Positions 60,519-64,000 of a stretch of 64,000 nucleotides of DNA are shown here, piece after piece. The stretch's first letter is position 1; the number at the start of each line of letters is the position of its first letter. This DNA is from Sphingobium sp. (lineage in GTDB: Bacteria > Pseudomonadota > Alphaproteobacteria > Sphingomonadales > Sphingomonadaceae), in contig SPEL01000001.1 in NCBI GenBank assembly GCA_009360885.1, forward strand, positions 1 through 64,000. The letters run 5' to 3'. Below the pieces are notes generated by a model. The model was not told the DNA's origin. It made no database searches and saw only the letters and a list, made by a program, of their open reading frames with translations. The position numbers and the translations under genes were made by a program.

Positions 60519-62462
60519 ATGGCTGATGATAGCAATAAGGTGGTAGGCGGCGAAGCAGCGGCAGGGGCCGCAGGCGCGCCGGAATCGCAACATTCCCATT
60601 CCGCGCAGGATGGTTTCGCCAAAATGGTTTTTGGCGCGATCGGCATTGTGTTCGGCGATATTGGCACCAGCCCGCTTTATGCGCTGCGTGAAACATTTGA
60701 TGGGCATCACAAGCTGGCGCTCGATCAGGTGCATATTTTCGGCGTTATCAGCCTGATGTTCTGGTCGATGATATTGGTGGTGACGATAAAATATGTCACC
60801 ATCATCATGCGGGCGGATAATAAGGGCGAAGGAGGCAGCCTTGCGCTGCTCGCGCTGATTAACGGCCATACAAAGAGCAAGCGATGGTCATCCGGCCTGA
60901 TCCTGCTGGGGGTATTTGCCACGGCCCTTTTCTATGGCGATTCAATGATTACCCCGGCGGTGTCCGTCCTTTCGGCGGTAGAGGGGCTGGCGATTTATAA
61001 TCCTAACCTTGCCCCGTTCATTCTGCCAGCAGCGGTATTATTGCTCTTTGGCCTGTTTAGCATCCAGCGCGGCGGCACCAGCAAGGTTGCGGCGCTCTTT
61101 GGCCCGATCATGCTGATCTATTTTTCGACCATCGCCACATTAGGCGTCATCAGCATCATCAGCACACCGACGATATTGCTGGCGCTGAACCCCTATTGGG
61201 CGGTGCATTTCTTCGCGATCGATCCACTGGCCGCCTTTCTGGCGCTGGGTTCGGTTGTGCTGGCGGTGACGGGGGCAGAGGCGCTTTATGCCGATATGGG
61301 GCATTTTGGCCGTAACCCGATTCGCGTATCATGGATGGTGTTCGTTCTGCCTGCGCTGATGCTCAATTATATGGGGCAGGGCGCGTTGCTGATGCGCGTG
61401 GGGGAAAGCGCACTGACCAGCCCCTTCTACAATCTTGCACCGACATGGGGACAGTTGCCGCTGGTGATATTGGCGACAATGGCGGCGATTATCGCCAGTC
61501 AGGCAGTGATTACCGGGGCATTTTCCGTCACCCATCAGGCAATTCAGCTTGGCTTTATGCCTCGCCTGCGCATTGCCCATACCAACGCCTCCACCGCTGG
61601 TCAGATTTATATCCCCCTCATTAACTGGGGGTTGATGGTGATGGTCATCATCCTCGTCCTGTCGTTCCGCACGTCGTCCAACCTTTCGGCGGCCTATGGT
61701 ATTGCCGTTACGGGGGCGATGTTCATTGATAATATGTTGCTGACGGTGGTGCTGTTGCGGCTGTGGAAATGGAATCGCCTTGGCGCTTATGCTATCCTCA
61801 GCGTATTCTATATCATCGACGGCGCCTATCTGGCAGCGAACCTGACCAAAGTGCCGGATGGTGGCTGGGTGCCGTTGTTCATCGGCCTTGTAGTGTTCAC
61901 GCTACTGACGACATGGTCCCGCGGACGGCATCTGATGATGGAGCGGATGCGCGAATCGGCTATGCCAATCCCGGTCTTTGTCGCCAGCGCTGCTAACAGC
62001 GCGGTGCGTGTACCGGGGACGGCCGTGTTCATGACCTCCACCGCCGATGGAGTGCCCCATGCGCTGCTCCATAATCTCAAGCATAATAAGGTGCTGCATG
62101 AGCGGGTGGTGCTGCTGACCGTCAAGGTGAAGAATGTGCCGGTGGTGGCGGATGAGGAACGCTATCAGTTGGAGGATCTGGGCCGGGGCTTCTTCCGCCT
62201 GCAACTCAATTATGGTTTCATGCAGGAACCAGACGTGCCAGCGGCATTGAAACGCGTGCATGATTGCGGGCAGAGCTTCAAGATGATGGACACCAGCTTC
62301 TTCCTCGCGCGCCAGACGTTGCTGCCTTCATCTCGTCCCGGCATGGCGGTGTGGCGGGAAAAGATATTTGCGTGGATGCTGCGGAATGCGGAAAGCGCGA
62401 TGGAGTTTTTCCGACTGCCGACGAACCGGGTGGTGGAATTGGGTAGTCAGGTCGAAATATAG
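60519..62462 (+). CDS. kup: Kup-type potassium uptake protein
   Basis: A 647-residue transporter. The 12-helix core begins [20 protein letters not shown], with the Asp and Tyr of the K+ path, and includes [20 protein letters not shown] and [21 protein letters not shown] cytosolic C-terminal domain follows from about residue 455. K+/H+ symport is the usual role. The ATG at 60519 has no strong ribosome binding site; the short frame overlapping its start (60314-60526) is not supported. Confidence 0.93.
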   Translation: MADDSNKVVGGEAAAGAAGAPESQHSHSAQDGFAKMVFGAIGIVFGDIGTSPLYALRETFDGHHKLALDQVHIFGVISLMFWSMILVVTIKYVTIIMRADNKGEGGSLALLALINGHTKSKRWSSGLILLGVFATALFYGDSMITPAVSVLSAVEGLAIYNPNLAPFILPAAVLLLFGLFSIQRGGTSKVAALFGPIMLIYFSTIATLGVISIISTPTILLALNPYWAVHFFAIDPLAAFLALGSVVLAVTGAEALYADMGHFGRNPIRVSWMVFVLPALMLNYMGQGALLMRVGESALTSPFYNLAPTWGQLPLVILATMAAIIASQAVITGAFSVTHQAIQLGFMPRLRIAHTNASTAGQIYIPLINWGLMVMVIILVLSFRTSSNLSAAYGIAVTGAMFIDNMLLTVVLLRLWKWNRLGAYAILSVFYIIDGAYLAANLTKVPDGGWVPLFIGLVVFTLLTTWSRGRHLMMERMRESAMPIPVFVASAANSAVRVPGTAVFMTSTADGVPHALLHNLKHNKVLHERVVLLTVKVKNVPVVADEERYQLEDLGRGFFRLQLNYGFMQEPDVPAALKRVHDCGQSFKMMDTSFFLARQTLLPSSRPGMAVWREKIFAWMLRNAESAMEFFRLPTNRVVELGSQVEI

Positions 62463-62606
62463 GGCCTGCACTCAGCTCTGAAGGTCTGCAAATCGCGCTT
62501 TTATATGCTTCCGGTGCTCACCTACCTATAAGTAGGCTGCGCGCCGGGTCACATAAAATCACAATTTTCGGCACTTCATCATCCGAATGCAGGTTGTCCT
62601 TGAATT

Positions 62607-63431
62607 TTAATAAGGCCAGCTATCGAGGCCCTTGGGGCTTTTCGTGAAAATCTCGCAACCTGTTTCGGTAATACCGATGCTATGTTCATATTGGGCGGAC
62701 AGGCTGCGGTCCCGCGTTACCGCCGTCCAGCCATCATCCAATATGCGCACGCCGGGCTTGCCAATGTTAATCATCGGTTCGATCGTGAAGAACATGCCGG
62801 GGCGGATTTCCGGGCCGGTGCCGGGCCTGCCTGCGTGAACGACCTCTGGTGAATCGTGGAATACCTTGCCTAGCCCATGGCCGCAGAAATCACGGACCAC
62901 CCCGTAACGATGCTTTTCGGCAAAGGTTTGTATCGCATGGCCGATGTCGCCCATATGGTTGCCCGGCTTGGCTTGCTCAATGCCCAGCATCAGGCATTCA
63001 TAGGTCACTTCCAGCAGGCGCTTTGCCTTGATGGAGGGTTCCCCTGCCACATACATGCGGCTGCTGTCACCGTGCCAGCCATCGACCTGCGGTGTGACGT
63101 CGATATTGAGGATGTCGCCATCCTTCAATTTCGTGTCGCCGGGTATGCCATGGCAGATCACATTATTAATGGAGATGCAGCAGCTATGGGTATAGCCGCG
63201 ATAGCCGATGGTGGCTGGCACGCCGCCCCCTTCAATCGACATACGGCGGACAATATCATCCAGCTCGCCAGTCGTGACGCCTGGCACCACATGAGGCACC
63301 AGTGCGTCCAATATCTCTGCTGCAAGGCGTCCGGCCTTACGCATGCCTTCAAAACCGCTTTCATCATAGAGTTTGATCGCGGTTGAACGGGTCGGCGGGG
63401 TAGTCGCCGTCATGGTCATATATTCGGTCAT
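62607..63431 (-). CDS. map: Methionine aminopeptidase, type I
   Basis: A 274-residue enzyme that removes the initiator Met from new proteins. The two-metal site is carried by GDILNIDVTPQVDGWHGDSSRM, with GHGLGKVFHDSPEV, MFFTIEPMI and QYEHSIGITETG giving the His and Glu ligands. GAGGGG lies just before the ATG at 63431; 63419 is a second ATG. Convergent with kup across about 145 nt that hold no clear element. Confidence 0.95.
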   Translation of the reverse strand: MTEYMTMTATTPPTRSTAIKLYDESGFEGMRKAGRLAAEILDALVPHVVPGVTTGELDDIVRRMSIEGGGVPATIGYRGYTHSCCISINNVICHGIPGDTKLKDGDILNIDVTPQVDGWHGDSSRMYVAGEPSIKAKRLLEVTYECLMLGIEQAKPGNHMGDIGHAIQTFAEKHRYGVVRDFCGHGLGKVFHDSPEVVHAGRPGTGPEIRPGMFFTIEPMINIGKPGVRILDDGWTAVTRDRSLSAQYEHSIGITETGCEIFTKSPKGLDSWPY

Positions 63432-63587
63432 GGACCCCTCTATAAAAGCAAAACGGCCTTTTGACGAGACCATAGCATCTTATTGATGGTTGTTGGGGTC
63501 AGACTTCAGGGAAAGGGGCTTGATCCCTGCCATGCATAGGGGCATGGATCATCTCCGTACGTCCCCCAATGAAAAGAGGTCGCAGCC

Positions 63588-64000
63588 GTGAATGATCGTA
63601 TCTGGACCGCCGCCATCATAGTGATTGGGGATGAGATATTATCGGGGCGCACGCAGGACCGGAATATCGCGCAAATTGCCAAATGGCTGAACGTGCAGGG
63701 CATTCGCCTGCGTGAGGTGCGCGTTGTGGCGGATGATGAAGGCGCGATCATTGAGGCGGTTAATCACCTGCGCGTGCGGTATGATTATCTGTTTACCACT
63801 GGCGGCATTGGCCCCACCCATGATGATATTACTGTGGATGCCATCGCAAAGGCGCTGGGCGTGCCGGTGATCGTGCATCCCGAAGCGCGGCAGATATTAG
63901 AAGATTATTATGTGGGCCGTGGTGGGCTCAATGCAATGCGACTGCGCATGGCCCGTGTGCCTGAAGGGGCGAGCCTCATCCCCAATCGTTTTTCCGGCGC
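63588..64000 (+). CDS. MoaB/CinA-domain protein, 5' part (cut by window end)
   Basis: From a GTG at 63588 (AAGAGGT 9 nt upstream) the frame runs off the window. The visible 137 residues match the competence/damage-inducible CinA N-terminal domain: IVIGDEILSGRTQDRN, FTTGGIGPTHDDITVDAIAKA. Members bind molybdopterin-like ligands or act on pyrophosphate bonds. Whether a C-terminal CinA domain follows is not visible. Confidence 0.8.
   Translation, partial: MNDRIWTAAIIVIGDEILSGRTQDRNIAQIAKWLNVQGIRLREVRVVADDEGAIIEAVNHLRVRYDYLFTTGGIGPTHDDITVDAIAKALGVPVIVHPEARQILEDYYVGRGGLNAMRLRMARVPEGASLIPNRFSG

Noticed and set aside
60314-60526. 70-codon frame before kup
   Set aside because: Overlaps the kup start, no ribosome binding site, no recognisable features.

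Overview
The window looks like a chromosome segment of a Sphingomonadales alphaproteobacterium of moderate GC. The signs are the neighbourhood types (pepN; gyrB; phaC-phasin; dnaJ-cobS-cobT beside bolA; the ccmCDEFGHI run), many ATGA start/stop overlaps, and protein variants of alphaproteobacterial type (NAD-dependent LigA with BRCT, long CobT, CarboxypepD_reg-type TonB receptor). No rRNA, tRNA or CRISPR array was seen, and no intact insertion sequence.

Bases 1 to about 9.3 kb differ from the rest. By eye they are clearly more GC-rich than everything after about 10.2 kb, and all genes there lie on the minus strand. They form a metal-handling module: response regulator, histidine kinase, CzcB-, CzcA-, DUF3240- and CzcC-like proteins in one overlapping run, preceded by a cytochrome b561 and a VIT1/CCC1-type Fe/Mn transporter. 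Downstream of czcC lies a frameshifted scrap of a large serine recombinase, and the other side is about 1.1 kb of gene-poor sequence. I read this as a horizontally acquired heavy-metal resistance island.

From 10.4 kb the core chromosome begins. 10.4-22 kb: pepN, ybaK, an MlaEFD-type lipid transporter with an auxiliary lipoprotein, a HAD phosphatase, pgeF, midA, lgt and an NAD(P)-binding epimerase-like gene. 22-26 kb: an apparent phosphate-starvation unit, in which a four-unit 11-nt-periodic Pho-box-like array precedes a TonB-dependent receptor that overlaps by 1 nt a lipoprotein beta-propeller phytase. 26-33 kb: gyrB with a strong terminator, ispG, a thioesterase, a DUF2721 protein and a class I aminotransferase, followed by two adjacent 78-bp imperfect inverted repeats. 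33-36 kb: class I PHA synthase and a phasin with a basic Ala/Lys/Pro-rich N-terminal extension. 36-43 kb: clpS, bamD, recN, ligA and lrgAB, punctuated by short palindromes related to CTAGGGTCATGACCCTAA. 43-50 kb: a long minus-strand run dnaJ-like > cobS > osmC > cobT > membrane protein > cysS > DUF3828-like, divergent from bolA > ABM > phrB. 50-55 kb: purF > SDR > M23 peptidase. 55-60 kb: a compact cytochrome c maturation operon including the small ccmD. 60.5-64 kb: kup, map and the 5' part of a MoaB/CinA-domain gene cut by the window end.

Most genes are standard housekeeping. The parts most worth following are the Pho-box/TonB receptor/phytase unit, the phasin with the histone-like N-terminus and possible second start, the paired inverted repeats, the short palindrome family, the cobST-osmC-dnaJ run without a cobN here, and the metal island with its recombinase scar.
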